A stretch of 64,000 nucleotides of DNA, from NCBI RefSeq assembly GCF_009757775.1, contig NZ_RHLK01000002.1, positions 502,113 to 566,112 on the forward strand. Direction: 5' to 3'. Under the pieces are notes generated by a model, which was given only the letters and a program-made list of their open reading frames with translations, was not told the DNA's origin and ran no database searches. Of the stretch, positions 16,755-27,500 are shown one piece after another. The stretch is from Paenibacillus lutrae. GTDB taxonomy: Bacteria; Bacillota; Bacilli; Paenibacillales; NBRC-103111. The position numbers were made by a program, and so were the translations under genes. Position 1 is the stretch's first letter. The number at the start of each line of letters is the position of its first letter.

Positions 16755-17963
16755 ATGAAGAAGTTAGCGAAAGGTTTAACTTTAACAACTTTAGCTCTAA
16801 GTATGTTAATACCAATAAATGCATATGGAAGTGCCAAACCAAAACTCAAAAAACAAATAATTGTCATCAGTGATAGTGCTGAAACCACTATTAGTAATAT
16901 TAAAAAACGTGATTCTGATGAAACGATAAAGAAAATTAAGGAAATGTATAATTTTGATAAGATTACACTATCAACTCTTAAGCAAAATAATTTTACCATA
17001 AAACATTCTGAAGATTCTATTATAGTAGTTTCATTTGAAAATATTTCCTCAAATAAAGATTTATTAAATAATATTATTAATGAGATCAATAAACAGAATC
17101 TTGTCTATATTTACGGAAAAGGGTTTACTACCCAAGATGTAGAGCAACTAACAGGGTTAAAGATAGAGAAGCGAAGTAAAGAAAAATTAGAAGAATCATC
17201 TGTGAAAAATCAAGAGTGGCAATATTTAGGTGTTGGTAAAGAGGTAGATGGAAAATTTAATTTTGATTTTGGTCAAGTAACATATAAAGAAGCTGATGGA
17301 ACCTACATTATTCCGGACGACAGCTTTATTTTACAATCAGTTATAAATTCAAATAAGAGATTGGAGTTAAAGAATGAAAAAAACAAATTAGCTCCGACGG
17401 GATATGGTGATGATCCAATCGTTACTAGAGATAGTTTAAGCAAAGATGGATATGCCTTCAACGAGCTTAAAGCAAATTTAAGTGTAGACTGGTTTTTGCA
17501 CAAAGCCAGTGATAATGATGCTGAATACGACTATTTCTATCTTGAAGATTCTGTGGAGTTAAATGGATATAACGGCTACACCACGGGCTATGATTTAAAG
17601 ACGTGGCACAGCCTCCCTTCGGCTTCTGACATTATAAAAGATTGGGGTCCTGATTCTAATTCGGGAAGTACTTTTGCTGTTTCATTACCATGGGGGGTGC
17701 AATGGCAATTTTCTACGAATGCAGCAATTAGCCTTACTACAGAGGGCAGTCAAGCTGACGACAAAGTATTTTGGAATGTGGATGAAAGGTGGTATCAATA
17801 TGGAATATCCTTACCTCTACGAATTAGACCTGGTACTGCATGGGCATCTAAAGGAACCTATGCCATGATTAATACACAGCACTATGGTGCAGTTCGTAAA
17901 AATGGAGGTTTTGACTTAGTTGAACTTTCAATTGATCCACAAGTTAGGTATGATTATAATTAG
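16755..17963 (+). CDS. Secreted protein of unknown function in AT-rich DNA
   Basis: ATG start behind TTGGAGGTTT. The 402-residue product begins with a clear signal peptide (MKKLAKGLTLTTLALSMLIP, cleavage near residue 25). A Lys/Ile/Asn-rich region follows (to about 215), then a beta-rich C-terminal half with many Trp, Tyr and Gly (YTTGYDLKTWHSLP, FWNVDERWYQYGISLPLRI, QHYGAVRKNGGFDLVELSI). I do not recognise a family. The codon use is far more AT-rich than in any other gene here, which suggests recent transfer, and the gene sits between an IS remnant and a decayed dehydrogenase. The C-terminal half could be a beta-sandwich or pore-type domain, but that is only an impression. Confidence 0.7.
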   Translation: MKKLAKGLTLTTLALSMLIPINAYGSAKPKLKKQIIVISDSAETTISNIKKRDSDETIKKIKEMYNFDKITLSTLKQNNFTIKHSEDSIIVVSFENISSNKDLLNNIINEINKQNLVYIYGKGFTTQDVEQLTGLKIEKRSKEKLEESSVKNQEWQYLGVGKEVDGKFNFDFGQVTYKEADGTYIIPDDSFILQSVINSNKRLELKNEKNKLAPTGYGDDPIVTRDSLSKDGYAFNELKANLSVDWFLHKASDNDAEYDYFYLEDSVELNGYNGYTTGYDLKTWHSLPSASDIIKDWGPDSNSGSTFAVSLPWGVQWQFSTNAAISLTTEGSQADDKVFWNVDERWYQYGISLPLRIRPGTAWASKGTYAMINTQHYGAVRKNGGFDLVELSIDPQVRYDYN

Positions 17964-17970
17964 TGCATAC

Positions 17971-18002
17971 AGAAAAGGCTTAGGATATCCTAAGCCTTTT
18001 CT
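17971..18002 (+). terminator. Perfect palindromic terminator
   Basis: AGAAAAGGCTTAGGAT and its exact complement form a 16-bp stem with T-rich 3' end. It separates the secreted-protein gene from the small gene at 18020, whose ribosome site begins five bases later. Confidence 0.85.
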
Positions 18003-18019
18003 TATGAAAGGAGTAGCAA

Positions 18020-18187
18020 ATGAATACCATTAAGATCATAATATTCCTTATTTTTTTTGTTGCTATTTATTCACTCATTACAGTCAGTCTTTCTGATGGC
18101 AAGATTAGTCCAGAGATCAATCAAGTTAATTTTGGATTTATTATCGGGATTTTGTTCCTCATTTTAGCGAATCAATTAAAAAAGTGA
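18020..18187 (+). CDS. Small two-helix membrane protein (55 residues)
   Basis: The ATG at 18020 has a strong AAAGGAG seven bases upstream. The product has two hydrophobic segments (IKIIIFLIFFVAIYSLITVS, about residues 4-23, and FGFIIGILFLILAN, about 38-51) joined by a short polar loop (SDGKISPEINQVN) and ends in KK. The DNA is as AT-rich as the preceding secreted-protein gene, so both probably arrived together. Size and topology are like small immunity or holin-like proteins, but nothing in the sequence proves this. A terminator palindrome lies between the two genes, so they may be read only partly together. Confidence 0.6.
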   Translation: MNTIKIIIFLIFFVAIYSLITVSLSDGKISPEINQVNFGFIIGILFLILANQLKK

Positions 18188-18192
18188 AGTTT

Positions 18193-18499
18193 TTATCCGC
18201 GCAGTAAAGACTCTGCCCCGTCAGTATAAATCTCGGTACCGGTAATATGAGTCGATTCGTTCGATGCAAGGAAAGCACCAGATCGGCGACCTGTCTGGGC
18301 TTGTCTGGAGCCTCCCTCAGAGGATGACCGCCTGCAGCCAATTGGAATTTCAACTTCCTTCAAATTATCTCTCCGGCTTCGGAATATGACATTTGATCAC
18401 GATGGTCTCGCCGCCAGCTTGCTCGATCGCCGATGTTTGGCCGATTCCTAAGCTGCCTCTCGATACCACAGCAACGTTACCTTCTAATCGTTTATTGAC
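18193..18499 (-). pseudogene. Decayed short-chain dehydrogenase/reductase
   Basis: On the minus strand the N-terminal Rossmann part survives (RLEGNVAVVSRGSLGIGQTS, with the TGxxxGIG motif already damaged). So do pieces of the C-terminus (HPLREAPDKPRQVADLVL, then in another frame AFLASNESTHITGTEIYTDG and a TAA). The central part with the catalytic Ser-Tyr-Lys is gone and at least one frameshift separates the pieces. From 18500 to 18851 I see no further gene; one open frame leads into the pseudogene but has no recognisable motif. Confidence 0.75.
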
Positions 18500-18851
18500 A
18501 TGATATCCGTCTTTAGCTTGTTTAAGTTCGTTAGGTCTTTCGTGAGTCTGCCTTACGGCTAGGTGTCTGAACCAGTTAATAAGGAGCAGGTTGTCATCAA
18601 CCTGAGCTGGCAGTTCAAGTTACAAATTACTAGCGGGATCGTCTTTTCGGTATCCTCCACAATTCAAAACTACGACTAATACACAGTAAAGAGCCGTTAG
18701 CTGGAATCGTCGTATGCGTTCTAAGCCTACGTTCATCTTTCAAATATTTTTGATGAATCGTGCTATAGGCGATTCAAACAAAACAGAGTGATCCCTGGAC
18801 ATTAAAATGATCGGGGTTTCTCTATACTTGGATGCAATATAAGGTGCGAAT

Positions 18852-19904
18852 TTATCTGCTGACCAATTTACCGCGCAGCACCGCCCGCAAACGGGTGGCG
18901 GGCGCTTCCTTGACGGCCGGGCGGGCGACTACCGCGCTGCGGCTGGCTTCGAGCTCCTTGAGGTAATCCGCCAGCGCTTCGTAAGCCTGGTAATACGGAA
19001 ATAGCCGGGCTATTTCCTCCTGTCCGGGATTACGCGTCATGCGGGATGGCCTCAGAGCGCGAAGCAGCAGGCCCAGGGGCAGCCGCCGGCCATGCAGTGT
19101 CATTCGTTCCTGCCCCCGAATGACGATTGCGAGGGCCTGTATCAGGCGCGCCGCTTCGGGATGCGCCGCATCTGCCTTCTGCAGCGCCTTGACTAGATCG
19201 CGGATGCGTTCGGCCATAGTCTCATAGGAGCGGAACAGCTCTCCCGCACCCCCATCGCTGCCGCGGGTCAGCCAGCGGTCTTCGCGGACAAGCTGGGATA
19301 CGCTTTTGCCGCTTTCGATATAGGTACGGACTTCTTCGATTTGTAGCCGCATGACAGGTTTGTAAGGAGTCATCTGCTCTGCCTGCAAGTCGATTTGGAT
19401 GTAATGGAGCAGAACGCGCAGCATCGTTTCGGACTTGGCCAGCAGCACATCTTCCCGTTCGCGGTGGATAGGCTTGCTGATCAAATTGACGGCCGTGCCG
19501 ACTGTCATACCCACAAGCACGAGCAGGAACTGATTGTAGGCCGCCATCCCGCCTATCAGCTCATCGGAAGTGCCGATGGTGTTGATGGCAACGATGACCG
19601 CAAGCGTCAGAGAGGCCGTCCGCTTCAGACGGACATGCATCATCATGACGATAAAGGCCACTGCCGCAATTACGAGAGAACTGCTGCCGAGTACAAGTGC
19701 AGCGGTAATTCCCAGAGCCGATGCCGCCAGTGCGCTGGCCATATGGGAGAGCGTATGATGGAGCGAGCGGTAGACGGAAGGCTGGACGGCAAGCATCGAG
19801 ATGATGCCGGCAAAGTGATCCGGTTCCAAATGGAGCAGCCGCGCAATCCAGATGGAGAAGGCAATGGCGACTGAGGTTTTGACAACACGAAGACCGACGA
19901 ACAT
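18852..19904 (-). CDS. Aromatic acid exporter family (FUSC/DUF939-like) membrane protein
   Basis: The N-terminal half (about residues 1-150) is a membrane domain of five or six short helices (VVKTSVAIAFSIWIARLL, ALAASALGITAALVL, LVIAAVAFIVMMMHVRL). The conserved Gln-Pro-Ser-Val-Tyr-Arg-Ser turn and the arginines after the helices are typical of the ArAE_1/DUF939 family. The C-terminal half is soluble and helical (about 155-350), as in B. subtilis YgaE. Family members are thought to export aromatic acids. The ribosome site AAAGGAGCTG precedes the ATG on the minus strand. It is divergent from a Gfo/Idh/MocA gene across the 14-bp repeat array. Confidence 0.78.
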   Translation of the reverse strand: MFVGLRVVKTSVAIAFSIWIARLLHLEPDHFAGIISMLAVQPSVYRSLHHTLSHMASALAASALGITAALVLGSSSLVIAAVAFIVMMMHVRLKRTASLTLAVIVAINTIGTSDELIGGMAAYNQFLLVLVGMTVGTAVNLISKPIHREREDVLLAKSETMLRVLLHYIQIDLQAEQMTPYKPVMRLQIEEVRTYIESGKSVSQLVREDRWLTRGSDGGAGELFRSYETMAERIRDLVKALQKADAAHPEAARLIQALAIVIRGQERMTLHGRRLPLGLLLRALRPSRMTRNPGQEEIARLFPYYQAYEALADYLKELEASRSAVVARPAVKEAPATRLRAVLRGKLVSR

Positions 19905-20071
19905 AGCGGGCAGCTCCTTTTTATTATCTTTTGTTAACTATACTAACATAAAAATAATAAAAAAGATCCGAATGAGGATAAAAAAGTGATAAAATAGCTA
20001 TTATATAACATAAATATAACATTAATATTACATCAATATAACGTAAATGAGTGATCGTTAATTATTAAGAG

Positions 20072-20183
20072 TTTAACGCTACCGCTTTAACGCTACCGCT
20101 TTAACGCTACCGCTTTAACGCTACCGCTTTAACGCTACCGCTTTAACGCTACCGCTTTAACGCTACCGCTTTAACGCCACCGC
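20072..20183. repeat. Eight tandem 14-bp repeats
   Basis: The unit TTTAACGCTACCGC occurs eight times without gaps. Seven copies are identical and the last has C for T at position 9. The array lies in the 394-bp gap between two divergent genes. Left of it (19920-20065) the DNA is very AT-rich, with loosely repeated ATATAACAT words. The near-identity of the copies points to recent expansion. Confidence 0.97.
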
Positions 20184-20298
20184 TTTAAACTTTCCATTTT
20201 AAGCCCGAGTATTTAACCGCAGGGTTAAGAATTTAGCGAAAATCCTATCCGCATGATAAACTGGACGTAATCTTTCAGACGGAAGGAAGACAAGACTT

Positions 20299-21294
20299 AT
20301 GACACGATTTGCAGTAATCGGTACGAACTGGATTACGGAAGAACTGATCCGGGCCGCGCAGGAGTCCCCGCAATTCACTCTGACGGCGGTGTACTCGCGG
20401 AAAGAAGAAACGGCCCGGGCCTTTGCAGATAAATTTGGAGCTGCGCATATCTTTACGGATTTGGAGAAGATGGCGCAGAGTGATCAGTTTGACGCGGTCT
20501 ATATCGCCAGCCCGAATTCTTTGCACGCGGAGCAGGCGGTTCTTCTGATGAATCAGGGCAAACATGTCCTGTGTGAGAAGCCGATCGCTTCCAATACGGG
20601 GGAGCTCGACAAGATGATTGCCGCGGCTAAGAAGAATAACGTGCTGCTCATGGAAGCGCTAAAGTCCACCTTCTTGCCCAATTTCCAGGCGATCCGGGAT
20701 CACTTGCATAAAATCGGGCCGGTGCGCCGGTATTTCGCAAGCTACTGCCAATATTCATCCCGCTATGACGCGTACAAAAGCGGCACGGTGCTGAACGCGT
20801 TTAACCCTATTTTCTCGAACGGTGCGATGATGGATCTGGGCGTGTACTGCATCTATCCGATGGTCGTTCTTTTCGGCAAGCCGGTGCAGGTAGCGGCCAA
20901 TGCAGTCTTGCTCGAATCCGGTGTGGACGGTGAAGGAAGCATTCTGGCCAAATATGGGGAGATGGATGGGGTCCTCATGTACTCCAAAATCACACAATCC
21001 CATCTGCCCTCCGAAATTCAAGGAGAGAACGGCACCATTGTGATCGATAAGATCAGTCAGCCGGAGAAGATCGAAATCCGCTACAGAGACGGTTCGGTGG
21101 AAGATTTGAGTCAGCCTCAGCAAGCGAGAAATATGGTATACGAGGTGGAACATTTTATCGGTTTACTGGAAAAAGGGATCTTGGAATCTCCTGTTAATTC
21201 GTACGAAAATTCTAGAATTGCAATGGGAATCATGGACGAGGCAAGAAAACAGTTCGGGCTTGTTTATCCGGCAGATCACAAAAATGATCAATAA
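20299..21294 (+). CDS. Gfo/Idh/MocA-family NAD(P)-dependent oxidoreductase
   Basis: The 331-residue protein has an N-terminal Rossmann fold (MTRFAVIGTNWITEELIRAA, an atypical dinucleotide loop, then VYSRKEETARAFADKFGA and VYIASPNSLHAEQAVLLMNQ). The family hallmark EKP (HVLCEKPIASN, near residue 95) is present, followed by a C-terminal substrate domain (residues 120-330) with YQYSSRYDAYKSG and DLGVYCIYP. The His or Asp of the latter region is the usual catalytic position. Members oxidise or reduce sugars or inositols; the substrate cannot be read here. The ribosome site is GGAAGGAAG. The gene ends in a good terminator. Confidence 0.85.
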   Translation: MTRFAVIGTNWITEELIRAAQESPQFTLTAVYSRKEETARAFADKFGAAHIFTDLEKMAQSDQFDAVYIASPNSLHAEQAVLLMNQGKHVLCEKPIASNTGELDKMIAAAKKNNVLLMEALKSTFLPNFQAIRDHLHKIGPVRRYFASYCQYSSRYDAYKSGTVLNAFNPIFSNGAMMDLGVYCIYPMVVLFGKPVQVAANAVLLESGVDGEGSILAKYGEMDGVLMYSKITQSHLPSEIQGENGTIVIDKISQPEKIEIRYRDGSVEDLSQPQQARNMVYEVEHFIGLLEKGILESPVNSYENSRIAMGIMDEARKQFGLVYPADHKNDQ

Positions 21295-21335
21295 TTTTAA
21301 ACGAAAAATTCCACTTTTATAATTTTAAAAACAGG

Positions 21336-21391
21336 AAAAGCCTTTCAAAAATTCCCCAAATCCTTGATAATAGGAAGAGGGGCTTTTTTTT
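21336..21391 (+). terminator. Intrinsic terminator
   Basis: AAAAGCCTTTC pairs with GAGGGGCTTTT over 11 bp (two G-U pairs) around a 30-nt loop, and eight T follow. It closes the Gfo/Idh/MocA gene. Confidence 0.75.
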
Positions 21392-21400
21392 ATCCCTAAT

Positions 21401-21414
21401 ATAAAGCGCTTACA
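21401..21414. promoter_or_regulatory. Possible cre site upstream of the SLH protein gene
   Basis: ATAAAGCGCTTACA matches the cre consensus at 12 of 14 positions, with a perfect right half. It is about 160 bp before the giant gene. An AGGAGG at 21459-21464 downstream has no good start codon after it and is an orphan Shine-Dalgarno-like sequence. Confidence 0.4.
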
Positions 21415-21570
21415 TGTAATCTTGAGCCAGCAAATCTTTACAAAATCTCAAATTGTTTAGGAGGTGGATTTTACAAGCGGCCCGTATACTTTCCTGATGT
21501 AAGACATAGGTTGAAGAATCTTATTGGGAAGACGATCACTTCATTAATGTAAGGGAGGCATTCTGACGGA

Positions 21571-24500
21571 ATGGTAAAAAACAAAAAAATATTGCCATCT
21601 TTGCTGAGCGGCGTTCTGCTCTTTTCATTACTTTTGCCGGCAGGGCAGGGGCTGGCAGCAGCTTCGGGCCCATCATCGTTAGGAAACGTAGTGGACAAGC
21701 GGGAAATGGAGATCGGCCCCGGAGCTACATACAGTTGGATGAACATGAAGCTGGACCGCGGTTCCCAGCAAATGCACTTCGTTGAATTCGATCCGAAGAA
21801 CGCTGCGCTGGGGCTGCAGCCGGGTCTGACCGACGGCAAAGTGTACGGCATGCAGGGGGTCTCCAAGATGGCAGCCGATGCGGATAAAGAAGGCAACCGG
21901 GTAATTGCCGCCGTTAACGGAGATTTCTATGACATGTCGACTGGTGTTCCGATGGGCATGTTCATGGGGGATGGGGAGATTCTGAGCAGTCCTCCGGACG
22001 GATGGTTTGCTTTTGGGATGAAGAAGGACGGCTCATCGCTGTACGGGCAGAGCCCGAAGCTGACGAGAACCTTGACTGTTGCGGGCAAAACAAGTCCGGT
22101 TTCGGCAATCAACCGGATGCGTGCAGCGGAGGGGCTGAACCTCTACACAGCCGCGTTCCATACTTCGACGATGACCAACGATCTCGGAGATGAGATTGTG
22201 TTGGATGTGCTGGACGGAGAAGTGAAAAGCGGCCGGACGCTGAAGCTGAAAGTGTCCGCGATCCACAAGGACAAAGGCAACACGCCGCTTGCGGCCGGTC
22301 AAGTCGTGCTGTCCGCATCCGGCAAGCACCGGGACGCTCTCGCAGGGCTTGCGGTCGGCGATGAAGTGACGGCAGACTTCGCCTTTGAAGGCGAGTGGAA
22401 GGACGTCACGATGTCCATCGGAGGATCCGCCCTGCTGGTGAAGGACGGCGTCGCCCAGCCAAACAGCGATCCGGCGGCTCATCCGCGGACGGCCATCGGC
22501 ACGAAGGCCGACGGCTCGGTGATCATGCTGGAGCTGGACGGCCGGCAGCCCGGCTTCAGCGAAGGCGTCACGCTCCAGGAGCTGGGCGTGATCATGAAGG
22601 ACCTGGGCGCCGTCAATGCCCTGAACCTCGACGGGGGCGGCTCGTCAACGTTCGTAGCCCGTCTGCCGGGGGAGAAGACGCGCAAGATGCTGAACAGCCC
22701 TTCCGACGGCGGCGAACGTAAGACGGCGAACGGCATTCTGCTCGTCAACAAAGCACCGGAGGGAGCTGCGGACAAGCTGGTGGTTCAGCCGCAGCAGGAG
22801 CGCGTGTTGGCAGGCTCCAAGGCCGCCTTCAAAGCGGCGGCGGTAGATGCTAACCTGCATCCGGCTGCTTTGTCAGGCGATGTGCAGTGGAGCATCGATC
22901 CGGCGCTCGGCAGCATAGCCGCTGACGGTACGTTCACGGCAGGCAGGGTTGACGGCACAGCCGAGATCAAGGCTGCTGCGGGCAGCCTCAGCGGAACGGG
23001 AAGTGTGGAAGTCGTCACGGAGCTGACCGAGCTTAAATTCCCGGGTGAAGTGGCGACGGTTGCCTCCGGCGCTTCACAGACGATGAAGGTGACGGCTATC
23101 CGCGACGGTAAAGTCATTCAGGCGGACAACAGCCAGCTTCAGTGGCGGGTGGAAGGCCCGGTCGGCACGATTGACGCCAGCGGTGTTTTCACTGCCGCCA
23201 ATGTGCAGGAGAAGAACGGCAAGATTTTTGCGACATACAAGAATGTCGAAACTTCAATCGATGTGACGGTGGGACTGCCGCCGGTCATTCTGGAAGACTT
23301 CGAGAACGGGCTGGACCGCTATAAGCCGAGCTCGGGGGCGCAGGCCAAGTCAACGAAGGTCAGCATTGAAACCGATGAGGACCTGGTCCGGTTCGGCAAA
23401 AGCTCGCTGAAGCTGGAATATGATTTTACAGGCATGCCGGGTACGTCAGGAGCTTATTTGCAGACAACAGGCACCGACAAGAACATTGAAATCCCCGGAT
23501 ATCCGGAGAAGATCAGCATGTGGGTGTACGGGGACGGCAAGAAGCATTGGCTCCGCGCCCAGCTGCGGGACAGTAAGGGAGCGATTCCGCTTGATTTCGT
23601 CGATCAGACCGTCGGCGTAGATTTCACAGGCTGGAAGTATCTCGAGGCTGCCGTTCCCAAGGGCCGGACTCTTCCTTTAACAATTGATATGCCGGTCCGA
23701 TATATGGAAACGAAAGCGGCGAATAAGGACGCGGGAGCGATTTATATCGACGGGATCCGCGCTATTTACGGGCCTGTTCAGGATGATATGGACCCTCCTG
23801 TCCTGAAAAAGCTGGCTCCGGCAGAGAACGCGGTAATCCAGACGAACACGCCGGTGATTACAGCCTACGGAGAGGATGCGGGTTACGATCCGGTCAAGCA
23901 TCCGGGCACGACGCTGATTGATCCGGACAAAATCCGGTTCTACCTCGACGGCAGTCTGGTACCGCACACGCTGTATCCTCCGGAGGGGAAGATCTACTAT
24001 ACGCCGGGCGTTCCGCTGGCGGACGGAATTCACCAGGCCAAGATTTCCATTAAAGATTTATCCGGAAATCAGACGACCAAAGAGTGGACGTTTAACGTAA
24101 ATACAGGCTCATCCAAGATCGTCTATGATACGCCGGAGAAGGTCTATGCAGGCGGTACGTACACCGTTGATCTGAAAGCGGTAAAGGCGGCGGATATTAA
24201 GAAAGGGCAGGTTGAATTTGCGTTTGATCCGTCCAAAGTGGAGAATGTGAAGCTGATCAGGGGCGGCAAGTTAAGCGAAGCCCAGATGACAGCGGACATC
24301 GATGGAAGTAAAGGGACGGTTAAGATCACGATGCAGGAGCTCAGCTCCGCACTTCTTACCGACGGGGATCTTTTCGGCCAGATCCAGTATCAGGTGAAGA
24401 AGGACGCGACCGGGACGAACGCAATTTCATTCAAATCGGGTTCCGTCTCGTTCGTAAGCAAGGGGGATACCAGCTTCACGTTCTTCGGCCTCCCGCTCTC

Positions 24501-27500
24501 TTCGGAGATCAAGAATCACTTCCAGCTCGGCTGGAATGAAGAAGGGATGATCCAGGGCTATTCCACTGAGCTTACGGTAAAAGATGAAAGCGGAGCTGCC
24601 GTGGCAGGGGCGCAGATCCTGGCCGACGGTGCCGAAGTCGGGGTGACGGATGCAAGCGGTGTGCTCAAAACGGATCAATTGACGTCTGCGCTGAAGACCT
24701 ACAATCTGCAAGCGGTCAAAGGAGATTTCTTGAGCGCTGTCGTGGTGTTCAAGGTATCACCGCTCAGCGGGTCCGCAGCCCCGCATAACATCAGTGTCGG
24801 CATGGGGGCGGATCCTGCGGTTTCTCGTTCTTTCCAGTGGCATACGAATCCGGGTACGCAGCCGACGGTCGTCGAGATCGTGAAGGAGTCGGAATTCACG
24901 GATTTTGCCGCTGGGAATGTGAAGGAAATAACCGGTGACAGTTATTTGTATCACACGCTTGATCTCGGATCGGTACGCGTGCATAAAGCGGTGGCGGACG
25001 GACTGCTGCCTGGAACGGGCTATGTGTACCGGGTCGGGGACGGGCAAGGGAATTACAGCGGGCAGGGGAAATTCCGCACTACAGAAGCTTCGGGAGATGC
25101 GTCGAAATTCTTATATTTCGCGGATTCTCAAGCGTCTGACGCCGCCGGTTTCAAGCTGTGGGGCAACACGATCAAGAAAGCGGCCTCCGAGAACCCGGAT
25201 GCCGAGTTTATGCTCCATGCCGGCGATATGGTGGATAAAGGATTTAACGAAAAAGAGTGGAACCTGTGGTTCTCTGAAGCGCAGGCTGAGCTGATGAAGA
25301 CGACGCTTGTCTCTGTCATCGGTAATCATGAAGTGATGGGCAATAAGGAGAACGGTGATTTCCTGGCCCATTTTAATCAGCCGGGCAACGGTCTGGATAG
25401 TCTGAAGGGAAGCAATTTCTCTATTGACTACAAGGATATGCATTTCGTCGTTCTGAACAGTGAGTACCAGTATGAAGAGCAGGCGCAGTGGCTGCGCAAG
25501 GATCTTGCGCAAACGGATAAAAAGTGGAAGGTCGTCGCTTTTCACAGAGGTCCTTACGGCAGTATCTATGACGAGAAAATCGTGCGCGACACCTGGACAC
25601 CGGTGTTCGATGAATTTAAGGTCGATCTCGTCCTGAACGGACATGACCATATTTACAGCCGCACGTTCCCGATGAAAGGGAATAAACCGGCCCTCGAGGG
25701 AGAGGGCACGACGTATGTCATTGCCGGCTCTACAGGGCCCAAGTTCTACTCCCGCACGGTGCGGGAATGGCAGAAGGTCATTGATGAAGAACAGACGCAG
25801 ATGTACGCGGCAGTGGAGATTGCAGGAGATCAGCTCCAGGTTGTGACCAAGACGGTTGGCGGCCGGGTGGTCGATGAATTTACGCTGAGCAAAAATGTTG
25901 TGCCGCCCGGGTCCGTCGAGATAGAGCCTAAGAGCGCGCTGCTTGCCGTGGGTGAGAGCATTGCGCTCACCGCTGCGGTGAAGCCGGATAACGCTTCGGA
26001 CAAAAGTGTAACGTGGTCCGTCCAAAGCTCCACGCCTGATGGGGCAGCAGCGGTGTCGGCTGATGGTGTCGTAACAGCCCGCAAGCTGGGAACCGCGGTC
26101 ATCCGGGCGACCAGCAAGGCTTCCCCGAATGTCTATGCGGACGTAACGGTGGAAGTCAACCGGATCCCGCAGGGCAAGATCGAATCCGTTACCCTAGCGG
26201 GACTTCCGAGCCTGCTGGTTGGCGATACAGACAAGACCGTTACGAAGGGCGTCTACACGGACGGGACAGCGGTTCTTCTATTGGAGAATGTCGCTTATGA
26301 CAGCAGCGATAAGAAGGTAGCCACGATCGGGGCGACGGGGCGGATCAACGCGCTTGCTGAAGGCCGGACCGTTATCTCCGCTACTTACGGGGGACACAGC
26401 GCGCAGTATGATTTGACGGTTCTCTCCAAGGATTCGCCGCTTCCGGTGCTGGAGAGAATTACCCTGGACGGACTCCGCTCCGAAATGGAGCAGGGACAGA
26501 CCGCGCAGGCGGCTGTGACCGGAACTTACAGCGATCAGAGCTCCACTCTTCTGACCGAGGGTGTGCGGTACACGAGTAGTGAGCCGTCGGTTGCTCCGGT
26601 TAATGCTAACGGACAGGTTCGAGCGGTCAGGGAGGGTCAGACGGTCATCACCGCGACTTACGGGGGCAAATCCGCCCAGTTCGATATCCGGGTGAAAGCA
26701 TCCGGAGGTTCGGGCGGCTCTGACGGCGGCAGCGGTAACGGAGGCGGCTCAGGCGGCAATCCGCCGGTTCAGCCGCCGGTGACACCGGAAGAGCCGAAGC
26801 CGGATACGACCGGCCGGATCGAGATCAGCGCAAGCGAGCTTGCGGATAAGATCGCCGGAGGAGGCGCCGCAGCGCTGCACACAAGCGCAGCGCTGCAGGA
26901 GCTGACCCTGCCCGGCAACGCAGCCGAGCTGCTGCAGGGCAAGCCGGTCAGCATCACGTCTGCCGGCCTTGCGGTCACGATACCGGCAGACGTGCTGAGT
27001 GAGCTTAGCGCGCTGGTGCCGGCCGGAGAACGTGCCGGCAGTACGATCACGCTAAGCGTGAGCAAGCTTGCCGCAGCACAGGCGCAGGCGCTGCTTAATA
27101 GCGCAGAACGTGCAGCAGGCGCAGAGCTTGCTGCCGCAGGGGATCTGCTGGCTTTCCGTCTCACGGTCACCACGAAGGACGGTAAGACCAGCGAGTTGTC
27201 CGCGTTCGGCAAGCCGATCACGCTCGAGTTTGCGGTCCTTCCGGCAGCGGATCGTGATCTGTCGGGCCTCTACCACATAGCGGACAGCGGCAAGCTCGAA
27301 TATGTCGGCGGAACGTGGCAGGACGGCAAGCTGACTGCACAGGTCCGTCACTTCAGCACATACGCCGTGCTGGAATACAGCAAGTCGTTCGCCGATGTGC
27401 CGGAGAACCACTGGGCTGCCAGAGTCATCCAGGTGCTGGCAGCCAAAGGATTGATCGACGGAGTGTCCGGCGATCAGTTCGCTCCCGGGCAGAAGGTCAC

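Noticed and set aside
18780-18850. Terminator-like GATCCC...GGGG sequence before the FUSC-like gene end
   Set aside because: The arms do not pair beyond a few bases.
20072-20183. Plasmid-type iterons/replication origin
   Set aside because: No rep gene or DnaA boxes are near and the flanking genes are metabolic and transport genes.
21459-21500. Orphan AGGAGG followed by a 12-codon frame before the giant gene
   Set aside because: The GTG overlaps the Shine-Dalgarno itself, so a leader peptide is not convincing.
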